Shown here in pieces: positions 1 through 9,059 of a DNA stretch of 64,000 bases (position 1 is the first letter of the stretch; each line of letters opens with the position of its first letter). The position numbers and the translations under genes are program-made. The stretch lies in NCBI GenBank assembly GCA_903835685.1, contig CAILNX010000026.1, positions 124,001 through 188,000 on the forward strand. The letters run 5' to 3'. This DNA is from an uncultured delta proteobacterium (GTDB lineage: Bacteria; Desulfobacterota; Desulfovibrionia; Desulfovibrionales; Desulfovibrionaceae). The notes under the pieces are model-generated. The model was not told the origin of the DNA. It saw only the letters and a list, made by a program, of their open reading frames with translations, and searched no databases.

Positions 1-474
1 GAGACCCGGCCCTTTCTCCAGGGCGCGCGGCTTACGGCCTATGAGGTGCACAAGGCCTGCATCCCGGTGACCGTGGCCTGCGACAACGCCTGCGCCCTGC
101 TCATGCACAAGGGGCTGGTGCAAAAGGTGGTGGTGGGCGCGGATCGCATCGCGGCCAACGGCGACGCGGCCAACAAGATCGGCACCTTCGGGGTGGCCAT
201 CATCGCCAAGGAATTCGGCATTCCCTTCTACGTGGCCGCGCCCGTGAGCACCATCGACCCCGAGACCTTGACCGGCGCGGAAATCCCCATCGAGGAGCGC
301 CCCGCCCGGGAGGTCACTCATGTGGGCGACACCCAGATCACGCCCAGCGAGGTGCCGGTGTACAATTTCGCCTTTGACGTGACCCCCAACCGGCTCATCG
401 CCGGGATCATCACGGACAAGGGCGTGCTGCGGCCCCCGTACACCGAGGCCATCAAGAAGCTGTTCGAGAAATAG
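1..474 (+). CDS. mtnA: Methylthioribose-1-phosphate isomerase, 3' part
   Basis: The reading frame is open from the first base, so the gene begins upstream of the window; about 157 C-terminal residues are present. MtnA isomerises 5-methylthioribose-1-phosphate to the ribulose form in methionine salvage and belongs to the eIF2B-alpha-like family. Seen here are [13 protein letters not shown], the strongly conserved [11 protein letters not shown] (the family's catalytic Asp region), and the [11 protein letters not shown] block near the C-terminus. A GC-rich hairpin with a T-run follows. The family call is secure; a related aldose-isomerase of the same fold is the only alternative. Confidence 0.9.
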   Translation, partial: ETRPFLQGARLTAYEVHKACIPVTVACDNACALLMHKGLVQKVVVGADRIAANGDAANKIGTFGVAIIAKEFGIPFYVAAPVSTIDPETLTGAEIPIEERPAREVTHVGDTQITPSEVPVYNFAFDVTPNRLIAGIITDKGVLRPPYTEAIKKLFEK

Positions 475-518
475 ACGCCCCCGGCCCGAAAAGGGCAGGG
501 CGGCAGGATGAAATGAAG

Positions 519-556
519 AACCGGCTCCGGGGGATGACCCTGGGGCCGGTTTTTTT
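519..556 (+). terminator. Rho-independent terminator of mtnA
   Basis: AACCGGC pairs with GCCGGTT, extended inward by a G-T wobble and two G-C pairs, and is followed by seven T residues. It lies 45 bases after the mtnA stop and before the convergent mazF-like gene. Confidence 0.85.
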
Positions 557-597
557 GTTCGCGGAGGTTCCCGCAGCCAGGGTGATCCCGGAAGGTC

Positions 598-921
598 CTA
601 CTCAGTGAACATTTCTTGGAGTTTGGCCAGAAGGGAAGGTTGGTCGTGAGGATCAAGGGGACCGAGGTCCGCAAGCAGGCGGGTTTTGTCCACGACCCTG
701 AGTTGATCCAGGGCCACCTGGCCGTCCTTGCCCGCGAAGGTTGTGTTCTGGCGAAAAGGGTAGGCGCGTTTGCGGCTGGTCAGAGGGGCGATGATGACCG
801 TGCCCATGGTCCTGTTGATTTCGTTCGGAGAGACCACCACCGCCGGTCTGGTCTTGCGCATTTCATGGCCCTGGGTTGGGTCCAGGGCCACCAGATACAC
901 GCCGAATCTCTGGATTACCAT
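598..921 (-). CDS. MazF/PemK-like mRNA interferase toxin
   Basis: A 107-residue protein of the PemK/MazF fold, expected to cleave mRNA and to be neutralised by the gene upstream. Family features seen are the N-terminal strand QRFGVYLVALDPTQGHEMRKTRPAVVV (given in part: TRPAVVVSPNEIN), the VIIAPLTS strand and the C-terminal LDQLRVVDKTRL. The start is set by the ATGGTAA overlap with the antitoxin stop, the usual translational coupling in such pairs; seven more upstream codons are open but lie inside the antitoxin. It is convergent with mtnA. Confidence 0.85.
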   Translation of the reverse strand: MVIQRFGVYLVALDPTQGHEMRKTRPAVVVSPNEINRTMGTVIIAPLTSRKRAYPFRQNTTFAGKDGQVALDQLRVVDKTRLLADLGPLDPHDQPSLLAKLQEMFTE

Positions 922-1160
922 TCCCATTCGGTGAGGTCCCATTGGGTGGGAACGTCAGCCAGAAGGGGCGGTTCCCCGGACTCGGCCAGTTCCTGCGCCG
1001 CCTCGGCCCATCCCTGGCGCACCGGGCGCACCGGCTCGACGAACAGGCCGCCGTTCTTCATGGTCAGGCGCGCCTCGTCCGTGAAGCCGCATTGGGCCAT
1101 GAGGTCCTCAGGGAGCTGAATGCCCCTGGCGTTGTCCATGTCCACGATCTTGACGAGCAT
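915..1160 (-). CDS. MazE/AbrB-like antitoxin
   Basis: An 81-residue protein with an N-terminal swapped-hairpin AbrB/MazE-type strand pattern (LVKIVDMDNARGIQLPEDLM) and an acidic, Trp-rich C-terminus (WDLTEWEW), the part that usually wraps the toxin. It is the first gene of the pair and overlaps the toxin by seven bases. The start is supported by GGGAGGAA six to seven bases upstream. A longer upstream frame is open but lacks a ribosome site and would cover the promoter. Expected to autorepress the operon, by analogy with the family. Confidence 0.85.
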   Translation of the reverse strand: MLVKIVDMDNARGIQLPEDLMAQCGFTDEARLTMKNGGLFVEPVRPVRQGWAEAAQELAESGEPPLLADVPTQWDLTEWEW

Positions 1161-1192
1161 ACCCTGTTTCCTCCCTGCCGGACGCTTTCTCT

Positions 1193-1222
1193 CATATATG
1201 GGTATCCTTGGGGAACGGTCAA
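1193..1222 (-). promoter_or_regulatory. Sigma-70-type promoter of the mazEF-like pair
   Basis: On the minus strand TTGACC (1222-1217) and TATATG (1198-1193) are separated by 18 bases, about 35 bases upstream of the antitoxin start. It points away from the thi4 leader. Confidence 0.55.
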
Positions 1223-1300
1223 GACCGGGGGCCGGGCGCATGTCCGTGAGCCAGGGCTTGGCCTTGCCATCACCCCCGCCCCCTGCTACTCTCCTTCTAA

Positions 1301-1382
1301 CCGATTGGGGTGCCCCGGAAAGCCCGGGGCTGAGATCATACCCATGGAACCTGACGCAGTTCGTACTGCCGGAGGGAATCGG
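1301..1382 (+). promoter_or_regulatory. TPP riboswitch (THI element) upstream of thi4
   Basis: The thi-box core is clear in order: GGGGTGCCC, GGGGCTGAGA, ATACCC, GAACCTGA and ACTGCCGGAGGGAAT. The outer P1 helix is formed by CCGATT (1301-1306) and AATCGG (1377-1382). The element binds thiamine pyrophosphate and represses downstream expression. It lies about 190 bases ahead of thi4; the intervening leader holds GC-rich short hairpins but no textbook terminator, so translational or Rho-linked control is possible. Confidence 0.93.
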
Positions 1383-1574
1383 GGCCGCGTTTCCTGCCTT
1401 GTTCGCCGCGCCGCCCGTTTTCCCGGGCCGTGGCCCGGTTCATGCCTGTCTCTCCCGTTCCTGGTCATCCCCTCGGTTTTCGGCCCTGGCGCGCCCTTTG
1501 GGCGCTCGGCGGAAAACCCCTTTCCGCGCAACCGGGCGGTCCCTGGCCGCCCCTTACCAAACGGGAGAATCCTC

Positions 1575-2366
1575 ATGTCCCTGGACGAACGCGTCATCAC
1601 CGAGGCCATTGCCTCCACCTATTTCGAGAAATTCACCAGCAGCCTGGACCTGGACGTGGCCATCGTGGGCGGCGGGCCGTCGGGCTTGACGGCTGCCTGG
1701 AAACTGGCCGAGCAGGGCTTCAACGTGGCCCTGTTCGAACGCAAGCTGTCCATGGGCGGGGGCATGTGGGGCGGGGGCATGACCTGGAACTTCGTGGTGG
1801 TCCAGGAGGAGTCCCGGCACATCCTGGACGCGGCCGGGGTGCCCATGAAGGAGTTCAAGCCCGGGTATCTGACGGCCGACGCCGTGTGCGCCACGGCCGC
1901 CCTGACTTTCAAGGCCGCCGTGGCCGGGGCCAAGATCTTCAACTGCATGAGCGTGGAGGACGTGGTCATCCGGGAGGAGGACGGGGTGAAGCGGGTCACG
2001 GGCATTGTCATCAATTCCAGCCCGGTGCTCATGGCCGGGCTGCACGTGGACCCCGTGGTCCTGTACTCCAAGTTCCTCATCGAGTGCACCGGGCATGACG
2101 TGGAGGTCCTGAAAACCCTGGTGCGCAAGAACGATGTGCGCCTGAATACCCCCTCGGGACAGATCGAGGGCGAGCAGTCCATGTGGGCCGAAGTGGCCGA
2201 GGCCAACACCGTGCGCCATACCCGGGAGGTCTTTCCGGGCGTGTACGTGGCCGGCATGGCCGCCAACGCCACTTTCGGGTCCTACCGCATGGGTCCCATC
2301 TTCGGGGGCATGCTCCTGTCCGGGGAGAAGGTGGCGGCCGAGATCGCCCTGCGGCTGGGAAGGTAA
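1575..2366 (+). CDS. thi4: Sulfide-dependent thiazole synthase Thi4
   Basis: A 263-residue FAD/NAD-fold protein of the Thi4 family, which makes the thiamine thiazole phosphate precursor from NAD, glycine and sulfur. An N-terminal dinucleotide-binding GGGPSGL motif, GGGMWGGGM, and the C-terminal GSYRMGPIFGGML are present. At the position of the yeast suicidal Cys the sequence reads AGLHVDP, with His at residue 157; this is the archaeal form that uses free sulfide with iron and turns over catalytically. The start follows a weak GGGAG site; earlier in-frame codons lie in the riboswitch leader. Control by the upstream TPP riboswitch is expected. Confidence 0.93.
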   Translation: MSLDERVITEAIASTYFEKFTSSLDLDVAIVGGGPSGLTAAWKLAEQGFNVALFERKLSMGGGMWGGGMTWNFVVVQEESRHILDAAGVPMKEFKPGYLTADAVCATAALTFKAAVAGAKIFNCMSVEDVVIREEDGVKRVTGIVINSSPVLMAGLHVDPVVLYSKFLIECTGHDVEVLKTLVRKNDVRLNTPSGQIEGEQSMWAEVAEANTVRHTREVFPGVYVAGMAANATFGSYRMGPIFGGMLLSGEKVAAEIALRLGR

Positions 2367-2382
2367 AGGAACAAACTGTGGA

Positions 2383-2419
2383 AAAGTCCAGTCCCAGCCC
2401 GGGACTGGACTTTCTTTTT
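2383..2419 (+). terminator. Rho-independent terminator of thi4
   Basis: A perfect AAGTCCAGTCCC/GGGACTGGACTT stem with a short loop is followed by a T-rich run (TTCTTTTTC). It separates thi4 from metY. Confidence 0.92.
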
Positions 2420-2484
2420 CGTGGACCAGGGCGCTTCTTTCTCCTATGAAAAAGAAAATCACAACTTTCGCAAGGAGCCCAGCC

Positions 2485-3786
2485 ATGCCTCATCACTGCC
2501 ATCTGGAGACCAAGGTCCTGCACGCCGGGCACTCGCCCGACTCGACCCTGTCCCGGGCCGTGCCCATTTTTCAGACCAGCAGCTATCTCTTCCGGGACAC
2601 CGAGCACGCGGCCAATCTCTTTGCCCTGAAGGAACCCGGGAACATCTACACCCGGATCATGAACCCGACCACGGACGTGCTGGAGAAACGCCTGGCGGCC
2701 ATTCACGACGCCAGCGCCGCCCTGGTCACCTCCGCGGGCATGGCGGCCATCTTCTACACCGTGGCGGCCATCACCAAGGCGGGCCAGAACATCGTGTCCG
2801 GGGCCAACCTCTACGGAGGGACCCGGGCCTTGTTCGAGAACACCCTGTCCCGCTTCGGCATCGAGGTCCGCTTCGTGGACTCCTCGAACCCGGCCAATTT
2901 CGAGGCGGCCATTGACCAGAACACCCGGCTGCTGTTTTCCGAAACCATCGGCAACCCCCGGTGCAATGTGGACGATCTGGAGGGCATCGCGGCCGTGGCC
3001 CACGCCCACGGCATCCCCTTTGTCCTGGACAACACCGTGGCCCCGCCGCCCATCTGCAACCCCTTTGAGTTCGGGGCCGACATCGCGGTGTACTCCCTGA
3101 CCAAGATCATCGGCGGGCACGGCACGAGCATCGGCGGGGCCGTGGTGGAAAAGGGCTCCTTTGACTGGGCCGCTTCGGGCAAGTTCCCGGAGATCACCGA
3201 CCCGGACCCGGCCTATCACGGGGCCAATTTCTGGCAGGCCCTGTGTACGCTGGAAGGCACGCCCTGCACGGCCTTTTGCGTCAAGCTGCGCACCGGGCTC
3301 ATGCGCGATATCGGGGCCGCGCCCTCGCCCTTCAACAGCTTTTTGTTCATTCAGGGTCTGGAGACCCTGCCGCTACGCGCCCGGGAGCACTGCAAGAACG
3401 CCCAGATCGTGGCCGAGTTCCTGGACGGGCATCCGGCCGTGACCTGGGTGAACTACGCCGGGCTGCCGGGGCACAAGGACCACGCCCGGTCCAAGCAGTA
3501 CTTCCCCATCGGGCCGAGCGCGGTGTTCGGGTTCGGGATCAAGGGAGGCCTTGAGGCCGGGCGCAAGTTCATCGATTCGGTGAAGCTCTGCTCGCATCTG
3601 GCCAACATCCTGGACGCCAAGACCCTGGTCATCCATCCGGCCACCACCACCCACTCCCAGCTCTCCGAAGCCCAACTGGCCGAGGCCGGGGTGAGCCCGG
3701 ACCTGGTGCGCATTTCCGTGGGCATCGAGCACGCGGACGACATCATGGCCGACCTGGACCAGGCCCTGGCGATCTCCCAGGGTTAG
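2485..3786 (+). CDS. metY: O-acetylhomoserine sulfhydrylase (MetY type)
   Basis: A 433-residue PLP enzyme of the Cys/Met metabolism family. It joins O-acetylhomoserine with sulfide to make homocysteine, a direct sulfhydrylation route suited to a sulfide-rich cell. The N-terminal ETKVLHAG, the PLP-binding SLTK with Lys at residue 207, and HGTSIGGAVV are seen; the length matches MetY rather than shorter MetB/MetC proteins. The start is chosen after AAGGAG seven bases upstream; an upstream in-frame ATG at 2446 lies in the thi4 terminator region. Cystathionine synthase activity cannot be ruled out from sequence. Confidence 0.88.
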   Translation: MPHHCHLETKVLHAGHSPDSTLSRAVPIFQTSSYLFRDTEHAANLFALKEPGNIYTRIMNPTTDVLEKRLAAIHDASAALVTSAGMAAIFYTVAAITKAGQNIVSGANLYGGTRALFENTLSRFGIEVRFVDSSNPANFEAAIDQNTRLLFSETIGNPRCNVDDLEGIAAVAHAHGIPFVLDNTVAPPPICNPFEFGADIAVYSLTKIIGGHGTSIGGAVVEKGSFDWAASGKFPEITDPDPAYHGANFWQALCTLEGTPCTAFCVKLRTGLMRDIGAAPSPFNSFLFIQGLETLPLRAREHCKNAQIVAEFLDGHPAVTWVNYAGLPGHKDHARSKQYFPIGPSAVFGFGIKGGLEAGRKFIDSVKLCSHLANILDAKTLVIHPATTTHSQLSEAQLAEAGVSPDLVRISVGIEHADDIMADLDQALAISQG

Positions 3787-3799
3787 GGGCGGCTGCGTT

Positions 3800-4897
3800 A
3801 TGAAGGAGCGGAGCCACTGGGGAGCGATCTTCTTGCTGGTCCTGCTGCCGGGAGTGATCCTGGCCTGGGCCGGATCGGCCTTGGGTCTTGCGCCCTGGGT
3901 CTTTCGCCTGGAGTCGCCCCTGCATTGCGAACCGGCCACCTCCTGCTATGTCATGAACTACGTGGATCATGACCAGGGGCCAGGGGCCAGGGATTTCCTG
4001 GGCGGGGGCCTGACCTACAACGGGCACAACGGCACGGATTTCCGCGTGCCCCTGGAGGCCATGCGGGCCGGGTTCCCGGTGCTGGCGGCCAGTGCGGGCC
4101 GGGTGTCCCGGGTGGTGTCCTGGGAGCCCGACGCCACGCCCGAGGCCGTGGCCCAGAGGACTGACACCTCGGATCGGCACAAGTTCCAGCCGAATGTCGT
4201 TCTCCTGGACCATGGCGGCGGGTGGGAGACCGAATACGCCCATCTGCGCCAGGGCAGCGTGCGGGTTTCCCCTGGCCAGGATGTGGAAGCCGGGCAGGTC
4301 CTGGGCCTGGTGGGCCTTTCGGGCTGGACCTCCTTTCCCCACCTGCATTTTGAGGTGCGTTTCCAGGGCCGACCCGTGGACCCCTTTGTGGGGCTGACCG
4401 TGGACTGGCCAGGGCAGGTCAAGGGACCGCTCTGGACTCCTGCCGCCCTGGCCGCTTGGCCCACGGGCCTGGTGCGGGAGCTTTCCTCCGGATTCTCGGA
4501 AGCCGTCCCGGACGTGAAGGCCATGCTCTGGGGGGTGGATCACCCGGCCTCGGCCCACCCGACCGGCAAGGCCCTGGTGTACTGGATCAGGCTTCTCGGT
4601 CCCTGGCGCGGGGACGAGGTGGCGATATCCCTGCTCGGCCCAGCAGGGCAGGTCATGGGCGTACGGCAGAACCGCTATGACCACTCCGGGCCGGTTGCCG
4701 CTGAATACGTGGGCATGGCCCTGGAAGGCGTGCCCGCCTGGCCTCCGGGAAACTACACGGGCCATTGGGTCCTGCGCCGCACGGACTTGCACGGACACAC
4801 CCGGGAGTTCCGGGGCCAGCACAGCCTGGAGATGCCTGAGGTGGATACGACCCTCGGGGTTGGGCCAGGCCAAAAGAAGGCCGGAAAGATGCGCTAG
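3800..4897 (+). CDS. M23 (LytM-type) zinc metallopeptidase, membrane-anchored or secreted
   Basis: A 365-residue protein with an N-terminal hydrophobic segment (about residues 8-30), then an M23 domain (about 70-200) carrying HNGTDF and HLHFEV, the two zinc-ligand motifs of lysostaphin/LytM peptidases. The domain acts on peptidoglycan cross-links or regulates amidases; both ligand motifs are complete, so it is probably active. A C-terminal region of about 160 residues resembles no domain I recognise. It begins 13 bases after metY, which may reflect read-through only. Confidence 0.8.
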   Translation: MKERSHWGAIFLLVLLPGVILAWAGSALGLAPWVFRLESPLHCEPATSCYVMNYVDHDQGPGARDFLGGGLTYNGHNGTDFRVPLEAMRAGFPVLAASAGRVSRVVSWEPDATPEAVAQRTDTSDRHKFQPNVVLLDHGGGWETEYAHLRQGSVRVSPGQDVEAGQVLGLVGLSGWTSFPHLHFEVRFQGRPVDPFVGLTVDWPGQVKGPLWTPAALAAWPTGLVRELSSGFSEAVPDVKAMLWGVDHPASAHPTGKALVYWIRLLGPWRGDEVAISLLGPAGQVMGVRQNRYDHSGPVAAEYVGMALEGVPAWPPGNYTGHWVLRRTDLHGHTREFRGQHSLEMPEVDTTLGVGPGQKKAGKMR

Positions 4898-5166
4898 CCT
4901 CTCTTTGTTTTTCCTGGCCGGATGGCCTGGACCTTCCTGGGGCCTTCCTGGCCCTGGATCGGCCCGGCCAGGGCCATGGAAACAGGCTTGCCCGCCGGGC
5001 CGCTTGCGCGTATCATGCCACAATCCAGCCACCCCGGATTTCGCCCTCCTTGCGGCCGCCGGGCAAGTGGCTTTGGCCCCCATAACTACGCAATAATCAG
5101 AAATAATTAAATTTATTTTCCATTCTTGCCGGATCTGTTTTCGCGAAAGCGACCCGAGGAGTCTTC

Positions 5167-6852
5167 ATGCCCCCGATTATCGCCCTGGTGGGACGGCCCA
5201 ATGTGGGCAAGTCCACCCTGTTCAACCGCCTTCTGAGAAAAGCCGTGGCCATTATCCACGACCAGCCCGGCGTGACCCGGGACCGCATCCTGTCCGAGGC
5301 CCACTGGCACGACCGGGACTTCCTGCTGGTGGACACCGGCGGTCTGACCCTGGAGAAAGGCGAGGCAGGCCAGTCCGTGGCCTTTCAGGACGAAATATTC
5401 GACCAGGTGAACGAGGCCGTGGCCTCGGCCCAGGTGGTGGTGTTCATGGTGGACGGCCGCGAAGGCCTCACCCCCCTGGACCAGGAAGTGGGCGCCTATC
5501 TCCGCCCCCTGGGCAAGAACGTGCTCCTGGTGGTGAACAAGGTGGACGGCGTCGAGCGGGAGCCCTTTGTCACCGCCGAATTCCATAGTCTGGGCCTGCC
5601 CCTTCTGGCCATCTCCTCGGCCCACGGTTTCCACATGGAGGAGTTCAAGGAGCGGCTGGCCGAGATGACCGCTGACTTTCCCGAGCCTGAGGAGCGGCCG
5701 GAAAAGGAAGTGGGCCTGCGCATCGCGGTCCTGGGGCGGCCCAATGCCGGGAAATCCAGCATCATCAACGCCATGGTGGGCGAGCAGCGGCTCATCGTCA
5801 GCGCGGTGCCCGGGACCACCCGGGACGCGGTGGACGTGACCTTTACGGCCGGGGACAAGCACTACACCTTTGTGGACACGGCCGGGGTGCGCCGCCGCAC
5901 GCACATCACCGACACGGTGGAGAAGTTCAGCGTGCTGCGCTCGCTCAGCTCCAGCCGCAAGGCCCAGGTCTCCCTCCTGGTCCTGGACGGCGTGGATGGT
6001 CTGGCCCGCCAGGACAAGCGCCTGCTGGAATTCTTGGAGAACGAGAAGGTCCCCTTTGCCGTGGTGGTGAACAAGATGGACCTGGTGGCCCCGGCCCAGG
6101 TCAAGGCCCTGAAGGAAGACTACAAGGAGACCCTGCGCTTCAGTCCGCACGTGCCGGTCCTGTACACCTCGGCCCTGGACCGCACGGGGCTTAAATCCAT
6201 CCTGCCCCTGGCCGAGGCCATGTGGAAGGAGACCAACGAGCGCATCCCCACGGCCAAGCTGAACAAGGCCATGGCCGAGGTCCTGGAGCGCCACGAGCCG
6301 CCCCTGGTCAAGGGCCGCCGGGCCAAATTCTACTACATGACCCAGGCCTCGGTGGCCCCCCAGACCTTTGTGCTCTTTGTCAACGACCCGGATCGGGTCA
6401 AGCCGAGCTACGCCAAATATCTGGAGAACGGGCTGCGCAAAATGTTCGGCATCCGCTACACGCCCATCAGCGTGGTGTTCCGGCCCAGCCACGCCCCGCG
6501 CGAGGAAGGGGAGCAGCCCGCCCGTCCCCGGCCCAGCAGGCCCAGGCCTGCGGACAAGGGATCGGCCCGGGGCAAGCCCGGCAAGGACGGCGAAAAACGT
6601 TCTCCGGCCCGGAAGTCTTCGGGCGGACAGGGGTCTTCTTCCGGAGGCAAGGGTGGCCAGGGCGCTCCTTCGGGCGGCAAGGGCGGCTCGGGCGCGCCCT
6701 CTGGTGGCCGGAGCGGACGCGGCGGAACGTCCCGTGGTGGTTCCGGCCGGGACGGCAGCGGGGGCTCGGCCAATGGACGCGGCTCCCAGGGACGGGGCCA
6801 GGGGGGCCAGGGCCGTTCGGGCCGTCCCCGTTCAGGTCGGGGCAAGGGCTAA
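5167..6852 (+). CDS. der: Ribosome-assembly GTPase Der with long low-complexity tail
   Basis: Der (EngA) is a two-GTPase-domain protein needed for 50S subunit assembly. Seen are G1 motifs GRPNVGKS and GRPNAGKS, G3 motifs DTGG and DTAG, G4 motifs NKVD and NKMD, then the KH-like domain ending near residue 437. The remaining 120 or so residues are a Gly/Ser/Arg/Lys tail with repeats such as SSGGKGGQGAPSGGKGG, unlike the short basic tail usual in the family. Start follows GAGGAG. The tail is in frame and keeps the GC-rich codon use of the gene, so it is probably real. Confidence 0.95.
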   Translation: MPPIIALVGRPNVGKSTLFNRLLRKAVAIIHDQPGVTRDRILSEAHWHDRDFLLVDTGGLTLEKGEAGQSVAFQDEIFDQVNEAVASAQVVVFMVDGREGLTPLDQEVGAYLRPLGKNVLLVVNKVDGVEREPFVTAEFHSLGLPLLAISSAHGFHMEEFKERLAEMTADFPEPEERPEKEVGLRIAVLGRPNAGKSSIINAMVGEQRLIVSAVPGTTRDAVDVTFTAGDKHYTFVDTAGVRRRTHITDTVEKFSVLRSLSSSRKAQVSLLVLDGVDGLARQDKRLLEFLENEKVPFAVVVNKMDLVAPAQVKALKEDYKETLRFSPHVPVLYTSALDRTGLKSILPLAEAMWKETNERIPTAKLNKAMAEVLERHEPPLVKGRRAKFYYMTQASVAPQTFVLFVNDPDRVKPSYAKYLENGLRKMFGIRYTPISVVFRPSHAPREEGEQPARPRPSRPRPADKGSARGKPGKDGEKRSPARKSSGGQGSSSGGKGGQGAPSGGKGGSGAPSGGRSGRGGTSRGGSGRDGSGGSANGRGSQGRGQGGQGRSGRPRSGRGKG

Positions 6853-6876
6853 GACCCCTCCGCGCGTCCCTTTCGC

Positions 6877-6905
6877 TTGACAGGTCCGGGGGAAGCCCCT
6901 AAAAG
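6877..6905 (+). promoter_or_regulatory. Sigma-70-type promoter of tRNA-Ser
   Basis: A perfect TTGACA is separated by 17 bases from TAAAAG, ending 39 bases before the tRNA. The spacer contains a GC-rich GGGG...CCCC stretch. Confidence 0.65.
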
Positions 6906-6944
6906 CTGTGTTTCCGTTCGGCTCTGCAAGGCCGGACTTCCCAG

Positions 6945-7041
<97 letters not shown>

Positions 7042-7046
7042 ATTCT

Positions 7047-7080
7047 AAGGGGCCACGGTATAAAATCCGTGGCCCCTTTT
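7047..7080 (+). terminator. Rho-independent terminator after tRNA-Ser
   Basis: AAGGGGCCACGG pairs with CCGTGGCCCCTT over an eight-base loop and is followed by a T-rich run, 7 bases after the tRNA CCA. Confidence 0.92.
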
Positions 7081-7283
7081 CTCCTTTTTTTCCGCCCCGT
7101 TTCCCTGCTCATGCCTCCCTCAATGCTCCCTTCGATCTGCTCCGGCCCGGACGCGGATATCATCTGGCCCGCCGGGCAAGGGCTCCCCTCCAAGGTGATT
7201 TTGTCCGTGGATTGTGCCAGAGTGGGCCAGGGCCGGTGGAGGGCGACGCCCCGCTGGATGAACCGTTGAAGAGAGGAGGCGAC

Positions 7284-9059
7284 ATGCCCTCGGCTCGATC
7301 TTGGAAGACGAAAATCCTGGCCTGGGTCCTGGTTCTGGTCTGGCTGGGCTGCCCCTGGGCCGTCCGGGCCGACGAACCCGGCCCCTTCACCCTGCGCGTC
7401 CTGCACGTGAACGACACCCATTCCCATCTGGAGCCCACGGAGATGGCCCTCCTTTTGGGCGGGGAAAAGGTCCTGGTCCGGGACGGGGGCTATCCGGCGC
7501 TCATCGCCCGGGTCAAGGCCGTGCGCGGCCAGGAGCGCGGCCCCCTGCTCCTGCTCCACGCCGGGGACGCCGTGCAGGGGACCCTGTACTACAGCAAGTA
7601 CCTGGGCCAGGCGGACATGGCCCTCCTGAACCTCCTGGGCATCGAGGCCATGGCCGTGGGCAACCACGAGTTCGACCTGGGGCCAGGGCAACTGGCCCGG
7701 CTGGTGGACCTGGCCGCCTTCCCCCTGCTTTCGGCCAATGTGGACGCCACACGCGAACCGGCCCTGGTCGGCAAGATTAAGCCCGCCATCATCCGCGAGA
7801 TCCAGGGCCAGAAAGTGGGCATCCTGGGCCTGACCACCACCCTGACCCCGGGGATTTCCAGCCCTGGCCCCAATGTCTCCTTTGAGGACCAGGTCGCGGC
7901 CGCTGACCGGGCGGTCAAGGCCCTGACCAGCCAGGGGGTGGACAAGATCATCGCCCTGACCCATCTGGGCTATGACCAGGACCTGGAGCTGGCCAGCCGG
8001 GTGCCCGGCCTGGATCTGGTGGTGGGCGGGCATTCCCACACCCGCCTGGACGGTTTCGAGGCCCAGGGGCTGGCGGGCGATGGACCCTATCCCACGAAAA
8101 TTTCCGGGGCCGACGGCCAGACCGTGTGCGTGGTCCAGGCCTGGGAGTGGGGCAAGATCCTGGGAGATGTGACCGTGACTTTCGACGCCAAGGGCCAGGT
8201 CACGGACTGCGTGGGGCGGCCGGTCATGCTCCTGTCCGGGGAGTACCGGGCCGGTGAGTTGCGGGCCGAGGACCCGGCAGGCGCGAAAAAGGTCCTGGCG
8301 GGCCAGAGGCTGGCCGGGGTGGAGCGGGCCGTGGCCGCCTCGCCCAACCTGGTCCGGGTCCAGGAGGACCCCGAGGCCCTGGCCCTCCTGGCCCCGTACC
8401 GCCAGGGATTGGAGCAATTCCGGCGGCAGACCGTGGCCCTGGCCGAGGAGGACCTGACCCGGGAAAAGGAGCTGGCCGGGCGGACCCGCCAGCACCCGGT
8501 GAAACCCGAGGAGATACGGGGCGTGGGCGCGCTCACGGCCGAGGCCATGCTCTGGAAGATGAACCACATGGGCCTGGGCGTGGCCATGGCCTTTCACAAC
8601 CGGGGCGGGTGCCGCATCGACATCCCCCGGGGCAATGTGACCATGGCCCAGATCAACGAACTTTTGCCCTTTGGCAACACCCTGTTCCTGGCCACGCTCA
8701 AGGGCGTGGACATCCGGCAGATCCTTGCGCAGGGCCTGGCCGGGGGCCGGGCCGAGCTGTTGTGCCTGGCCGGGATTCGGGTTCGCACGGAGGCGGCCGG
8801 GGCCTCGGGCTTTGTCCTGGTCTCGGCCGAGGTGCGCCAGGAAGAGACCTGGGTCCCCCTGGATGACCCGGCCGAGTACCGGGTGGTGCTCAATTCCTAT
8901 CTGGCCCGGGGAGGGGACGGGTACGCCTTGTTCAAAGAACGGGGCGTATCCCTGACGGACACGGGGTTCGGGGACGTGGAGGCCTTTGCCGAGTACGCCA
9001 CTGCCCGGAAGCGCTTGGCCATTTCCACGGACCCTGCCTTTCTCCCTCCCTTGAGGTAG
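7284..9059 (+). CDS. Secreted 5'-nucleotidase / UshA-like metallophosphoesterase
   Basis: A 591-residue protein with a Sec signal peptide (hydrophobic segment about residues 10-28, ending AVRADEP). The calcineurin-like domain has HVNDTHSHLEP, GDAVQGT, GNHEFDLG and GGHSHT, the metal-binding motifs of the 5'-nucleotidase family. The C-terminal domain carries NRGGCRIDIP and LLPFGNTL, which form the nucleoside-binding site. It should release phosphate from nucleotides in the periplasm. The start follows GAGGAGG; an apparently longer open frame runs back through the tRNA and is not coding. Confidence 0.9.
   Translation: MPSARSWKTKILAWVLVLVWLGCPWAVRADEPGPFTLRVLHVNDTHSHLEPTEMALLLGGEKVLVRDGGYPALIARVKAVRGQERGPLLLLHAGDAVQGTLYYSKYLGQADMALLNLLGIEAMAVGNHEFDLGPGQLARLVDLAAFPLLSANVDATREPALVGKIKPAIIREIQGQKVGILGLTTTLTPGISSPGPNVSFEDQVAAADRAVKALTSQGVDKIIALTHLGYDQDLELASRVPGLDLVVGGHSHTRLDGFEAQGLAGDGPYPTKISGADGQTVCVVQAWEWGKILGDVTVTFDAKGQVTDCVGRPVMLLSGEYRAGELRAEDPAGAKKVLAGQRLAGVERAVAASPNLVRVQEDPEALALLAPYRQGLEQFRRQTVALAEEDLTREKELAGRTRQHPVKPEEIRGVGALTAEAMLWKMNHMGLGVAMAFHNRGGCRIDIPRGNVTMAQINELLPFGNTLFLATLKGVDIRQILAQGLAGGRAELLCLAGIRVRTEAAGASGFVLVSAEVRQEETWVPLDDPAEYRVVLNSYLARGGDGYALFKERGVSLTDTGFGDVEAFAEYATARKRLAISTDPAFLPPLR

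Noticed and set aside
1383-1574. Extended N-terminus or separate small gene in the thi4 leader
   Set aside because: The frame is open because of GC bias, but it has no ribosome site and covers the riboswitch; the family begins at the chosen ATG.
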